A stretch of 64,000 nt of DNA from Mycobacterium sp. (GTDB lineage Bacteria; Actinomycetota; Actinomycetes; Mycobacteriales; Mycobacteriaceae), in assembly GCA_003987775.1 (NCBI GenBank), contig RXJD01000002.1, positions 229,367 through 293,366 of the forward strand, given 5' to 3'. Below the pieces are notes generated by a model. It was not told where the DNA came from, ran no database searches, and saw only the letters and a list, made by a program, of their open reading frames with translations. The translations under genes were made by a program, and so were the position numbers. Of the stretch, positions 43,547-52,380 are shown piece by piece (within the stretch, counting starts at the first letter, position 1; each line of letters starts with the position of its first letter).

Positions 43547-45026
43547 GAGCCCGCGGGTCTGGTCGCTTCGGCTGCGCCTCATCGTCGGGCAGGTCGTGGT
43601 CCTCGCCCTCGTGTGTGTCGGCATCACTGCCGCAACCGAACTCGCACTGCGCCACCACCTGCTGGCGCAGTTGGACAGTCAACTCAGCGGCACCTCCTAC
43701 CGCTCGTCGCTGCTGTACCCCGAACCGCCCCGCCGGCACGAACCGCGCGTCGTCAAGACCGGACCCGGCCCCAGGTTTCTGGACGCGCCGGGCCAGCCGG
43801 CCGGCATGGTCGCGGCGGTGGTCAGTGACGGCAGGACCGTCGACGCCGGGTACCTGACCAGTAGCGGTGCGCGCGACGCTCTGACGCCGGCAGCCCAGCA
43901 TCAACTTGAGCAGATCGCCGGGAGCCGCTCACCGGTGACCCTGAACCTCGACGGCCTGGGCCGGTACCGGGTCGTCGCCGCCCCCAGCCGAAACCGTGCC
44001 GACGTGATCGTGACCGGCTTGTCGATGTCCAACATCGATGCCACCGAATTCCGGATGCTGGTCATTTTCGGCATCGTCACGCTGATCGCGATGGCCGCCG
44101 CGACCGCCGCCGGGGTGGTCATCATCCGGCGGGCGCTCGCGCCGTTGCGGCGGGTTTCCCAAACCGCCACCAAGGTGGCCGATCTGCCGCTGGACCGTGG
44201 TGAGGTGGAGTTGCCGGTCCGGGTGCCTGAAGCCGACGCCAACCCGTATACCGAAGTCGGGCAACTGGGTTCGGCGCTCAACCGGATGCTCGATCACATC
44301 TCCGCCGCACTGTCGACCCGGCAGGCGAGCGAGACCCGGGTCCGCCAGTTCGTCGCGGACGCCAGCCACGAGCTACGTACACCGCTGGCCGCGATCCGCG
44401 GGTATACCGAACTCGCCCAACGCATGGGTGACGACCGCGAAGCGGTGGCACATGCCATGAGCCGGGTCGCCTCGGAGACCGAGCGGATCACCCGGTTGGT
44501 CGAGGACCTGCTGCTGCTGGCCCGGCTGGACTCCGGCCGGCCGCTCGAGCGCGAAGCGGTCGACCTGTCCCGCCTGGCGGTCGATGCCGTCAGCGACGCC
44601 CACATCGCCGGGCCGGATCACCAGTGGGAGCTCGATCTGCCGCCGGAACCGGTGACGGTGATCGGCGACGAGGCGCGCCTGCATCAGGTGATGGCCAATC
44701 TGTTGGCCAACGCTCGCATTCACACCGCACCGGGCACCGTCGTCACCACCCGGCTGAGCACCGGGCCGACACACACGCTGCTGCAGGTCACCGACAACGG
44801 TGCCGGAATCCCGGTGGCGCAACAGTCGGAGGTGTTCGAGCGATTCGCGCGTGGCGATAGTTCACGCTCACGCAAAGGCGGCAGCACTGGATTGGGTTTG
44901 GCGATCGTCTCCGCCGTCGTCAAAGCGCATAACGGGACCATTACCGTGAACAGCCGACCCGGCTGCACGGAATTCGCGGTGCGGTTGCCGGTCAATGGTC
45001 GGCAACCGCCCGCATCGTCGCATTAA
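43524..45026 (+). CDS. tcrY: sensor histidine kinase TcrY
   Basis: A 500-residue kinase. The first TM helix is at about residues 18-40. An extracytoplasmic sensor of ~120 residues follows, then a second TM at ~175-200, a HAMP segment, HisKA with the phospho-acceptor in DASHELRTPLAAIRGY (near residue 282), and the ATPase domain with MANLLANARIHT (N box) and DNGAGIP. The ATG lies inside the tcrX end, so the two are coupled. Its stop is one base from that of the convergent lpqH. Confidence 0.95.
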   Translation: MSSSRRARSPRVWSLRLRLIVGQVVVLALVCVGITAATELALRHHLLAQLDSQLSGTSYRSSLLYPEPPRRHEPRVVKTGPGPRFLDAPGQPAGMVAAVVSDGRTVDAGYLTSSGARDALTPAAQHQLEQIAGSRSPVTLNLDGLGRYRVVAAPSRNRADVIVTGLSMSNIDATEFRMLVIFGIVTLIAMAAATAAGVVIIRRALAPLRRVSQTATKVADLPLDRGEVELPVRVPEADANPYTEVGQLGSALNRMLDHISAALSTRQASETRVRQFVADASHELRTPLAAIRGYTELAQRMGDDREAVAHAMSRVASETERITRLVEDLLLLARLDSGRPLEREAVDLSRLAVDAVSDAHIAGPDHQWELDLPPEPVTVIGDEARLHQVMANLLANARIHTAPGTVVTTRLSTGPTHTLLQVTDNGAGIPVAQQSEVFERFARGDSSRSRKGGSTGLGLAIVSAVVKAHNGTITVNSRPGCTEFAVRLPVNGRQPPASSH

Positions 45027-45027
45027 G

Positions 45028-45498
45028 TCAGGAGCAGGTGACGTCGATTTCGAAGGGCTTGTTCACCGGTGACATCGGGTTGGCCATGTCCACCCCGGTG
45101 GCGGTGCCGGTGATCTTGTAGGCGTTTCCGTTCTTGGTCGCCTCGGCCTTGCCCTGGCCGGTGCCGGAGGTGTACGCGAGGGTCACGCCGTTGACGTTGC
45201 CGAGGCCCACCGACTTGACCTCAGGCGGATTGGCGTCGGTCAGCACGGCGGCGATGCCGGTCGCCGACCCGCCGATCGCGATGTTGACGTTGCCGGCCGC
45301 GGTGGTGCACACGGTCGTGCCGGTCACGTGCTGGTCCTGCCCGTCGATGATCACCTTCGTGCCAGAGGCGCCGCCGCCTCCGCTTGAACTCGCGCTCGAG
45401 GAACCGCTACTTGTGTTCGACTTGTTGTCCGAACATCCGGAAAGACCTGCGACCAGAATGGCCGCCCCGGCCACAGCGACCGTTAGTCCACGCTTCAC
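45028..45498 (-). CDS. lpqH: 19-kDa lipoprotein antigen LpqH
   Basis: A 156-residue lipoprotein with a signal peptide and lipobox LSGC. Next comes a Ser/Gly-rich flexible stretch, often O-mannosylated, and the LpqH domain with [16 protein letters not shown] and the C-terminal Cys in IDVTCS. LpqH is a surface TLR2 ligand. GTG start with AAAGGAG 8 nt upstream. Order tcrX-tcrY-lpqH-sulfatase is as in M. tuberculosis (Rv3765c-Rv3762c). Confidence 0.95.
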   Translation of the reverse strand: MKRGLTVAVAGAAILVAGLSGCSDNKSNTSSGSSSASSSGGGGASGTKVIIDGQDQHVTGTTVCTTAAGNVNIAIGGSATGIAAVLTDANPPEVKSVGLGNVNGVTLAYTSGTGQGKAEATKNGNAYKITGTATGVDMANPMSPVNKPFEIDVTCS

Positions 45499-45642
45499 CT
45501 GTGCTCCTTTGCCCGTTGTAGCGGTCCATCGTCATTGCGAACCGCCCCGGCAGTATGCGACTTCTCCGGACGGAATGGCTAGGGTCCAACGAAAACAATT
45601 TGCAGGCGAGTTCTCACTCCGAATGACTGCTTTGATGGAAAG

Positions 45643-47526
45643 GTGGTGCCGGTGGATCACAAGCCCCCTACCGCGACAATCGAGTCGGCACATGGCCGGC
45701 ATGCGTTACCGTTCGATGACACAAGGGATTTCGACGACGCCGACCGTGGTTTCATCGCCGCGCTGACGCCGTGCGTCATCAAAGCCGCCGACGGTCGCGT
45801 GGTGTGGGACAACGACGTGTACTCGTTCCTCGGCGGGCCCGCACCCACGTCGGTACATCCCAGCCTCTGGCGGCAGTCGACGCTGGCCGCCAAACAGGGC
45901 CTCTACGAGGTGGTGCCGGGGATCTATCAGGTTCGGGGACTCGACCTCTCCAACATCAGTTTCATCGAAGGCGACACCGGAGTCATCGTCATCGATCCGC
46001 TGGTGTCCACGGAAGTGGCCGCGGCAGCGCTGGAGTTGTATCGCGCGCACCGGGGCGGCGACCGGCCGGTGGTGGCGGTCATCTACACCCACAGCCACGT
46101 CGACCATTTCGGGGGTGTGCTCGGAGTTGCGTCGCAGGCCGACGTGGATGCCGGGAAGGTGGCGGTGCTGGCGCCGGAGGGCTTCACCACACACGCCGTA
46201 CAGGAGAACGTCTATGCCGGACCGGCGATGACGCGCCGCGCCACGTATATGTACGGCACGGTGCTGGATCGCGGGCCGTCCGGGCAGGTGGGCTGCGGGC
46301 TCGGTCAGACACCGTCGACCGGGGAGGTCGGCCTGATCGTTCCGACCATCGATATCAAGAAGACGGGGGAGACGCACACCATCGACGGTGTGCAGATCGA
46401 GTTTCAGATGGCGCCGGGCACCGAGGCTCCCGCCGAGATGCACTTCTACTTCCCGCAATTCCGGGCGTTGTGCATGGCCGAGAACGCCACGCACAACCTG
46501 CACAACCTGTTGACGCTGCGCGGGGCCCTGGTGCGCGACCCGCATGCCTGGTCGGGTTACCTGACCGAGGCGATCGACGCCTTCGCCGATCGCACCGACG
46601 TGGTCTTCGCCTCACATCACTGGCCGACCTGGGGACGCGAGCACATCGTCGAATTCCTTTCGCTGCAGCGCGACCTGTATGCCTACCTGCACGACCAGAC
46701 TCTGCGGTTGCTCAACCAGGGGTACACCGGCGTGGAGATCGCCGAAATGTTCCAGATGCCACCGGCCTTGGACCAGGCCTGGCATGCCCGCGGCTACTAC
46801 GGGTCGGTCAGCCACAACGTCAAGGCCGTCTACCAGCGCTACATGGGATGGTTCGACGGCAACCCGGGCCGGTTATGGCCGCACCCGCCTGAAGCGCTGG
46901 GGCCCCGTTATGTCGAGGCCCTCGGCGGCCTGGACCGGGTGGTCGAATTGGCCCGCGCCGCTTTTGATTCAGGCGATTTCCGCTGGGCGGCAACGCTTTT
47001 GGATCACGCGATGTTCACCGACGAGCATCACGCCGCGGCGCGTGAGCTGTATGCGGACACTTTGGAGCAGTTGGGCTACGGCGCCGAGAACGCGACGTGG
47101 CGCAACTTCTTCATGAGCGGGGCCACCGAACTGCGCGTGGGCAACTTCGGGACCGCGACCCAAGCGACGTCGCTGAGCCTGCTGTCCCAGCTGACGCCGG
47201 AGCAGATCTTCGACGGCTTGGCCATCCGGGTGAACGGGCCGGGCAGCTGGGATCTGGACATCGCGATCGACATCACGTTCGCCGATCTGGACGCCAATTA
47301 CCGGCTGGCGCTGCGCAATGGTGTGCTGGTGCAGCGGCGGGTGCCCGCCGACCCGGCGTCCGCGACCGTTACGGTCAAGCTGGACACCAAGTTCCGGCTT
47401 CTCGGCGTGGCGATGGGTGACTTCACGTCGCCGGGGCTCGAGGTGTCGGGCGACCAGGGCGCGCTGCAATCGTTGCTGGCGGTGCTCGACAACCCCGACC
47501 CCAACTTCAACATCGTGGTCCCCTGA
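45643..47526 (+). CDS. alkyl sulfatase, metallo-beta-lactamase type (SdsA-like; Rv3762c orthologue)
   Basis: A 627-residue enzyme. The metal motif THSHVDHFGG is near residue 150, further ligands sit in the segment MCMAENATHN-like region (CMAENATHNLHN) and SHHW. A helical dimerisation domain follows (about residues 390-500) and a C-terminal SCP2-like domain (about 510-627). SdsA1-type enzymes cleave primary alkyl sulfates such as SDS. Starts GTG 45643, 45646 and 45652 are all possible; AAAGGTGG fits 45652 best. It is divergent from lpqH. Confidence 0.9.
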   Translation: MVPVDHKPPTATIESAHGRHALPFDDTRDFDDADRGFIAALTPCVIKAADGRVVWDNDVYSFLGGPAPTSVHPSLWRQSTLAAKQGLYEVVPGIYQVRGLDLSNISFIEGDTGVIVIDPLVSTEVAAAALELYRAHRGGDRPVVAVIYTHSHVDHFGGVLGVASQADVDAGKVAVLAPEGFTTHAVQENVYAGPAMTRRATYMYGTVLDRGPSGQVGCGLGQTPSTGEVGLIVPTIDIKKTGETHTIDGVQIEFQMAPGTEAPAEMHFYFPQFRALCMAENATHNLHNLLTLRGALVRDPHAWSGYLTEAIDAFADRTDVVFASHHWPTWGREHIVEFLSLQRDLYAYLHDQTLRLLNQGYTGVEIAEMFQMPPALDQAWHARGYYGSVSHNVKAVYQRYMGWFDGNPGRLWPHPPEALGPRYVEALGGLDRVVELARAAFDSGDFRWAATLLDHAMFTDEHHAAARELYADTLEQLGYGAENATWRNFFMSGATELRVGNFGTATQATSLSLLSQLTPEQIFDGLAIRVNGPGSWDLDIAIDITFADLDANYRLALRNGVLVQRRVPADPASATVTVKLDTKFRLLGVAMGDFTSPGLEVSGDQGALQSLLAVLDNPDPNFNIVVP

Positions 47527-47532
47527 CTGGGC

Positions 47533-47590
47533 CGAGCAGACGCATAATCGCCATGGAGCGGACGCTCCTGGGCGATTTTGCGTCTGCTCG
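47533..47590. repeat. long near-perfect intergenic hairpin
   Basis: GAGCAGACGCATAATCGCC pairs with its inverted copy ending at 47589 with one mismatch over 19 bp. An inner stem GGAGC/GCTCC lies at the tip. It sits between convergent genes and may act as a bidirectional terminator, although no long T-run follows. It may also belong to a dispersed palindromic repeat family. Confidence 0.8.
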
Positions 47591-47607
47591 CGATGGAGGG
47601 GTAACCC

Positions 47608-48576
47608 TCAAGCGACGTCGATGATCACCTTGCCCAGCACCTTGCGGTCGGCCACGAAGCGCAGTGCCGCAGCGGTTTCCGCCAGCGGGAACCGCGCACC
47701 GATGTAGGGCCGGATCTTTCCGTCGGCGAACAGCTGCGACAGTTCGGCGAGGTCGCGGGCGCACTCGTCGGGATAGTCGCCCATAAAGGTGCGGATCTCC
47801 ATGCCGCGCACGGTGATGTCCTTGAGCATCACCAGATTCAGCGGAATGGCCGGGATGGATCCGGCCGCGTAGCCGAGCGTGACGAACATGCCGCCGCGGG
47901 CCAGCCCCCGCAACGCGGGCTCCGCGTAGGAGCCGCCCACCGGGTCCAGGACGACGCGCGCGCTGTCGCCGGTCAGCTCCCGGATGCGTAGCTTCAGGTC
48001 CTCATTGTCGTAATCGACGGTGGCCTCGGCGCCGCGCTCGCGGCACAGGTCCAGTTTCTTCGGAGTGGATGCCGCCGCCAGCACCCGGGCGCCCATCGCG
48101 ACTGCCAGATCTACCGCGGCCAGGCCGACTCCGCCCGCCGCCCCCAGCACCACCACCCAATCACCCGGGGCGACCTGGGCGACCGAACGCAGCGCGTGAT
48201 ACGCCGTCCGGTAGGTCACCCCGAAAGCTGCGGCAGAGCCGAAATCGACGCCGTCGGGTACCGCTTCGGCCGTCGTGGCATCCAGCACCGCCAACTCGGC
48301 GAACGCTCCGAAGGTGGTGCCGAACACCCGCTGGCCCGGGTGCAACGATGCGCCGGTCCCGACGGCCACCACCTCGCCGGCGATCTCGTTGCCGGGGATG
48401 AACGGCGGCGGAATCTTGACCTGGTACTTGCCCGCGATGAACAGCACATCGGGAAAATTCACCGCCGCCGCGTGCACCCGCACCAGCACCTGACCCGGGG
48501 CGGGCACCGGGTCGGCAACCTCGGCGAGCACCAGGTCCTCCGGTGGGCCGTAGGCATTGCAGAGGATGGCGCGCAT
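47608..48576 (-). CDS. zinc-free quinone oxidoreductase / enoyl reductase (MDR family)
   Basis: A 322-residue medium-chain reductase. MRAILCNAYGPPEDLVL, AAAVNFPDVLFIAGKYQ and the Rossmann motif VLGAAGGVGLAAVDLA mark the QOR group; there are no zinc Cys clusters. The ATG overlaps the TetR stop (TGATG). It is last in a five-gene operon running from 52293, so it probably reduces an intermediate of that pathway. Confidence 0.88.
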   Translation of the reverse strand: MRAILCNAYGPPEDLVLAEVADPVPAPGQVLVRVHAAAVNFPDVLFIAGKYQVKIPPPFIPGNEIAGEVVAVGTGASLHPGQRVFGTTFGAFAELAVLDATTAEAVPDGVDFGSAAAFGVTYRTAYHALRSVAQVAPGDWVVVLGAAGGVGLAAVDLAVAMGARVLAAASTPKKLDLCRERGAEATVDYDNEDLKLRIRELTGDSARVVLDPVGGSYAEPALRGLARGGMFVTLGYAAGSIPAIPLNLVMLKDITVRGMEIRTFMGDYPDECARDLAELSQLFADGKIRPYIGARFPLAETAAALRFVADRKVLGKVIIDVA

Positions 48577-49178
48577 CAACGGACTCCCAGCCCGAGCAGG
48601 CAGAACTTCACCAGGTGCTCGATGTCTTCCCGGCCCGGCCGGTCGGCCGACCCGACGTACCGTCGCATCACCGCGACCGTGCCACCGTAAACCGCCTCGA
48701 CGTCACGCTCGACGTCGGTGCTGCCGAGCGCGGTTACCGGCTCGACCAGCAACTCACGCAGCGGCCGCATCATCTCCCGGTCGGCGGCCAGCCAGTTCGA
48801 CACCTGCCCGGCCGCCGCGCGGCTCATGCTGATCAGATGCGGATCGGCGACCTGCGCCAGCGTGCCTTCGATCCAGCGGGCCACCCGGTCCTGCGGCCGG
48901 GTCTCCTTGGCCATCTGGTGCTGCAGATAGGACACCACGATTCCCACCCCGCGTTCCATCACCGCCAGGATGAGCTCGTCCTTGCCGGCGAAGTACCGGT
49001 AGAACGCTTTGTTCGACGACCCGGCCTCGGCGACGATGTCGCTGACGCGGGGCGGTTCGGGCGCCACCCGCTGCATCACCCGTACCGCGGCGGCCAGGAT
49101 CCGTTCCACCTCCTCGGCAGCGGCACGCTGCCGGTCGTCGAGGGCACGCTCGACGGCCGCGGTCACCCGGTCGCTCAC
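48576..49178 (-). CDS. TetR-family transcriptional regulator
   Basis: A 200-residue regulator. The N-terminal helix-turn-helix is RVSDIVAEAGSSNKAFYRYFAGKDELILAV; the C-terminal ligand domain is helical and hydrophobic. It is embedded in the operon, with GTGA overlap to the acyl-CoA dehydrogenase and TGATG overlap to the reductase, so it probably autoregulates. The palindrome at 52319-52335 in the operon promoter is the likely operator, and an acyl-CoA the likely ligand. Confidence 0.88.
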   Translation of the reverse strand: MSDRVTAAVERALDDRQRAAAEEVERILAAAVRVMQRVAPEPPRVSDIVAEAGSSNKAFYRYFAGKDELILAVMERGVGIVVSYLQHQMAKETRPQDRVARWIEGTLAQVADPHLISMSRAAAGQVSNWLAADREMMRPLRELLVEPVTALGSTDVERDVEAVYGGTVAVMRRYVGSADRPGREDIEHLVKFCLLGLGVR

Positions 49179-50482
49179 GGCGAATCAGGCAGTGCCGGAA
49201 CACGATCGATCACGCCTGCGTACTTCTTGCGGGCCGCCTCGCGCCGGACGTCGAGCATCTCGCTGGGCCACTCGCCTTCTTCGGCTTCGTAACCCTTCAA
49301 GAGCATCCGGGCCAGGTTGACCTTGTGCGCCTCGGTCGGTCCATCGGCCAGACCGAGCGCGATGCCGCCCAGTAGCACGTTGACCAGCGGCAGCTGATCG
49401 CTGAGCCCGAGCGCGCCGTGGACCTGAATGGCCCGCAGCGCAATGGATTTCAGCACCTGGGAAGCCAGGATCTTGCAAACCCCGATCTCGGCGCGGGCCG
49501 CGCGTTCGTCGCCGTTGTCGATCAGCCAGGCGGCGTGCAGTACCGTCAGCCGGAACGGAATCAACTCGGTGTGCGAGTCGGCGATGAACTCCTGCACCAG
49601 TTGCTTGTCCGCCAGCGAACTACCCTGTGTGAAACGGCTTTTCGCCCGGCGCGACATCATCTCGATGGCCCGCTGCGCCATCCCGATGGAGCGCATGGCG
49701 TGGTGCAAACGTCCGCCGGCCAAGCGCGTCTGCAGAATCAGAAAGCCCTGGCCCGGTTCACCCAACAGCGCGTCGTGGCCGACCCGCACGTCGTTGTAGC
49801 GCACCAGCGCATGGCCCGGTTCGTGCGGGTCGGACCCGACGAGGTGGTGGTTGGCTTCGATGGTCAGGCCCGGTGTCCCCGCCGGGATCAGAAACGTGGA
49901 CGCGCCGTGGTGCACCGGCACATCCGGGTCGCTGATGGCGACGACGATGAAGAACGATGCGACAGAAGCGTTGGAGGAGAAGAACTTCTGGCCGGTGATC
50001 ACCCAGTCGTCACCGTCGCGCACCGCCCGGGTGGTGAAGACCCGCGGATCGGCGCCGCCCTGCGGTTCGGTCATCGAGAAGCAGGAGAAGATCTCTCCGG
50101 ACAACAGGCCGGCCAGGTACCGGTCCTTCTGTTCCTGGGTGCCGAAGCGGGCCAGGATCTCCGCGTTGCCCGTGTCGGGGGCCTGCGTTCCGAAGATGAT
50201 GGGTGCCCACGGGCTGCGGCCCAGGATCTCGTTGATGAGGGTCAGCTTGACCGCGCCGAAGCCCTGCCCCCCGAGTTCGGGACCCAGATGCGGTGCCCAC
50301 AAACCCTGATCGCGGACCTGCTGCTTGAGTGGATCGACGATGCGGCGGCGTTCCTCATTCAGCGGCAGGAATTCACAGCCGGGAAAGAGCACTTCGAGCG
50401 GTTCCACTTCGTCGCGCACAAACGCGCGGACCCACTCGAGCTTCTTTTCGAACTCCGGCTCAGTGGAGAAGTCCCATGCCAT
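49175..50482 (-). CDS. acyl-CoA dehydrogenase
   Basis: A 435-residue FAD enzyme of the acyl-CoA dehydrogenase family, longer than classic members. It shows FSMTEPQGGADPRVFTT, WVITGQKFFSSNA and the C-terminal QVHGALGLSDQLPL. The N-terminal helical region and the ACAD11-type features (AFVRDEVEPLEVLFPG) point to the branch that works with APH-fold kinases. It lies between an SDR and a TetR gene in an operon that starts with such a kinase. ATG at 50482; a longer frame would overlap the SDR gene. Confidence 0.88.
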   Translation of the reverse strand: MAWDFSTEPEFEKKLEWVRAFVRDEVEPLEVLFPGCEFLPLNEERRRIVDPLKQQVRDQGLWAPHLGPELGGQGFGAVKLTLINEILGRSPWAPIIFGTQAPDTGNAEILARFGTQEQKDRYLAGLLSGEIFSCFSMTEPQGGADPRVFTTRAVRDGDDWVITGQKFFSSNASVASFFIVVAISDPDVPVHHGASTFLIPAGTPGLTIEANHHLVGSDPHEPGHALVRYNDVRVGHDALLGEPGQGFLILQTRLAGGRLHHAMRSIGMAQRAIEMMSRRAKSRFTQGSSLADKQLVQEFIADSHTELIPFRLTVLHAAWLIDNGDERAARAEIGVCKILASQVLKSIALRAIQVHGALGLSDQLPLVNVLLGGIALGLADGPTEAHKVNLARMLLKGYEAEEGEWPSEMLDVRREAARKKYAGVIDRVPALPDSP

Positions 50483-50498
50483 CGAAGTGCTCCTCTCG

Positions 50499-51263
50499 TC
50501 AGGGAATGCCGCCGTCGGCCCGCACGATGGAGCCGGTGGTGAAACTGGACGCGTCCGACGCCAGAAACAGAGCGGCGCCGACGATTTCGGGGGGATTGCC
50601 GGCGCGTCGCAGCGACAGGTGCCCGAACATGTTGGTGTCACGCTCCTGGAGGTTCCAGGCCTTGCTGACGTCGGTCAGGAACGGCCCGGCCATGAGTGTG
50701 TTCACCCGCACCGTTGGGCCGAATGCGCGCGCGAAGCCCTCCGTCATCGCGTTGAGTCCGGCCTTGGCCGAGGCGTAGGGGATGATGTCCGGGCTCGGTC
50801 GCAGCGAGCCGGCCGAACTCACATTGATGATCGAGCCGCCTCCGGCGGCCACCATCCGTTCCCCCACCAACGCCGAAAGGCGAAATGGCCCTTTGAGATT
50901 CAGGTTGAACACCGAATCGTAGAGCTTCTCGCTGACCTCGGACAGCTTGCCGTACAGCGGCGACATGCCGGCGTTGTTGACCAGGGTGTCGACCTTGCCG
51001 AAGGCGTCGTAGGTGGCCTCCACCAGCCCGTCGAGTTGGTCCCACCGGCCGACGTGCACCTGGTACGGCATGGCGGTGCGGCCCGTCTCGGCCTCGATCT
51101 CCTTGGCCACGGCCACGCAGTTGTCCATGTTGCGGCTGGCGATCACCACGTCGGCACCGCAGCGCGCCATGCCGAAGGCCATCTCCCGGCCCAGGCCCCT
51201 GCTACCGCCAGTGATCAGCACCACCCTGTCAGTGAGGTCGAAAAGCTGGTCAGCGTAACCCAT
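50499..51263 (-). CDS. short-chain dehydrogenase/reductase
   Basis: A 254-residue classical SDR. The cofactor motif is ITGGSRGLGREM, then LVNNAGMSP, the catalytic Ser in INVSSAGS, and YASAK with the Tyr and Lys. The C-terminus ends RADGGIP, close to the usual VDGG. It probably oxidises or reduces a hydroxyacyl intermediate. It starts 1 nt after the kinase stop. Confidence 0.9.
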   Translation of the reverse strand: MGYADQLFDLTDRVVLITGGSRGLGREMAFGMARCGADVVIASRNMDNCVAVAKEIEAETGRTAMPYQVHVGRWDQLDGLVEATYDAFGKVDTLVNNAGMSPLYGKLSEVSEKLYDSVFNLNLKGPFRLSALVGERMVAAGGGSIINVSSAGSLRPSPDIIPYASAKAGLNAMTEGFARAFGPTVRVNTLMAGPFLTDVSKAWNLQERDTNMFGHLSLRRAGNPPEIVGAALFLASDASSFTTGSIVRADGGIP

Positions 51264-51264
51264 T

Positions 51265-52293
51265 TCAGGACCGTGCCAATTCTGCGGCGGTGGCGATCAG
51301 CTGCGGGATCATCGACCCGAATGCGTCTTTGATCTTGGGGTCCACCTTCCCGGTCCGAACGCCCGCGGCGTATGTCTTCTCCAGCACGATGCCGAGCTTC
51401 CAGTTTGCCAGCACCAGGTAGTAGTCGATGTTCTCGGTGGACAGTCCGCTGATCGACTCGTAGTGCGACAGCAATTCGCTGCGCCGCGGCATGCCGGCCA
51501 TGTCGAGGTAGAACCCGCCGGCGCGCGGCTCCTCCCCGTCGTAGCCGAGCAGCGCCCACGCCAGGTCCAGCAGCGGGTCGCCGACGGTCGTCATCTCCCA
51601 GTCCACGATCGCGGCCAGCCGGGCCGGTGCCCCGTGCGCGAACATCACGTTCGCGAACTGGTAGTCGCCGTGCATGATGCCGGGCGTGTAGTGCGCGGGC
51701 CGGTTGCGCCGCAGCCAGTCCGCGGCCTCGTCCAGTCCCGGCAGCTCCCGCACCTTGTACGAGTCGAGGAAGGCCAGCCAGCGGTCGACCTGTCGTTCGT
51801 GGAAGCCGTCCGGGCGGCCGAAACCTTCCAGGCCCTGGGCGCGCCAGTCCACCCGGCCGAGCTTGGCGGCGCCTTCGACGATCTGGAACGCCAGCTCGCG
51901 ACGAGCCGCGAGGTCGGTGTCGAACGGCGCCCGCCAGCCGCCGTCCATCGGACTCCAGCCGTCGATCGCGCTCATCACGTAGAACGGCATACCCAGCACC
52001 GAGCCGGTGTCGTCGGCGGCGATCAACTCCGCATGCGGCACGTCGGTGCCCGACAGGGCCCGCACCAGCCGGATCTCGCGGAGCAGGCCGTCAAAGCGCG
52101 CGGCGTCTGCGCGCGGGCCGGGCATCCGTAGCACCATCCGCTCCGGGCCGCGCTCAACCAGATAGAGCGTGTTCTGCGAGCCGCCGCTGAGCTGGTTGAG
52201 GACGGTCTGTTCGCCGTGCCCCGCCGCGTCCTTGGAGTCGAGCCAGCGTCCCAGAACGCCGGCATCCAGTTCGGTCCCACTCGCAGCCACCAT
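51265..52293 (-). CDS. APH-fold kinase, ACAD10/11- and LvaA-like
   Basis: A 342-residue kinase. GGSQNTLYLVER forms the N-lobe nucleotide loop, GIMHGDYQFANVMF the catalytic loop, and AIVDWEMTTVGDPLLDLAW the metal site. Kinases of this kind phosphorylate the hydroxyl of 4-hydroxyacyl-CoAs so that a partner acyl-CoA dehydrogenase can eliminate it; the partner is two genes downstream. ATG at 52293, first gene of the operon. The long ORF to 53307 is an artefact that runs across the divergent phosphatase. Confidence 0.87.
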   Translation of the reverse strand: MVAASGTELDAGVLGRWLDSKDAAGHGEQTVLNQLSGGSQNTLYLVERGPERMVLRMPGPRADAARFDGLLREIRLVRALSGTDVPHAELIAADDTGSVLGMPFYVMSAIDGWSPMDGGWRAPFDTDLAARRELAFQIVEGAAKLGRVDWRAQGLEGFGRPDGFHERQVDRWLAFLDSYKVRELPGLDEAADWLRRNRPAHYTPGIMHGDYQFANVMFAHGAPARLAAIVDWEMTTVGDPLLDLAWALLGYDGEEPRAGGFYLDMAGMPRRSELLSHYESISGLSTENIDYYLVLANWKLGIVLEKTYAAGVRTGKVDPKIKDAFGSMIPQLIATAAELARS

Positions 52294-52309
52294 GCTCCGT
52301 ACACCCCGC

Positions 52310-52335
52310 TCTCCAAACGGAGAATAGCATTCTCC
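52310..52335. promoter_or_regulatory. probable TetR operator over divergent -10 elements
   Basis: A perfect palindrome GGAGAATAGCATTCTCC (7-bp arms, 3-bp spacer) at 52319-52335. A second half-site TCTCC at 52310-52314 forms another inverted pair with GGAGA. On the minus strand the palindrome contains TATTCT, a good -10 for the operon; on the plus strand it contains TAGCAT. Binding of the TetR protein would block both directions. Confidence 0.65.
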
Positions 52336-52380
52336 ATAAGGCCGGCAAGACCCCGAACGCCCGCGTGCGAGGCTGGGCAG

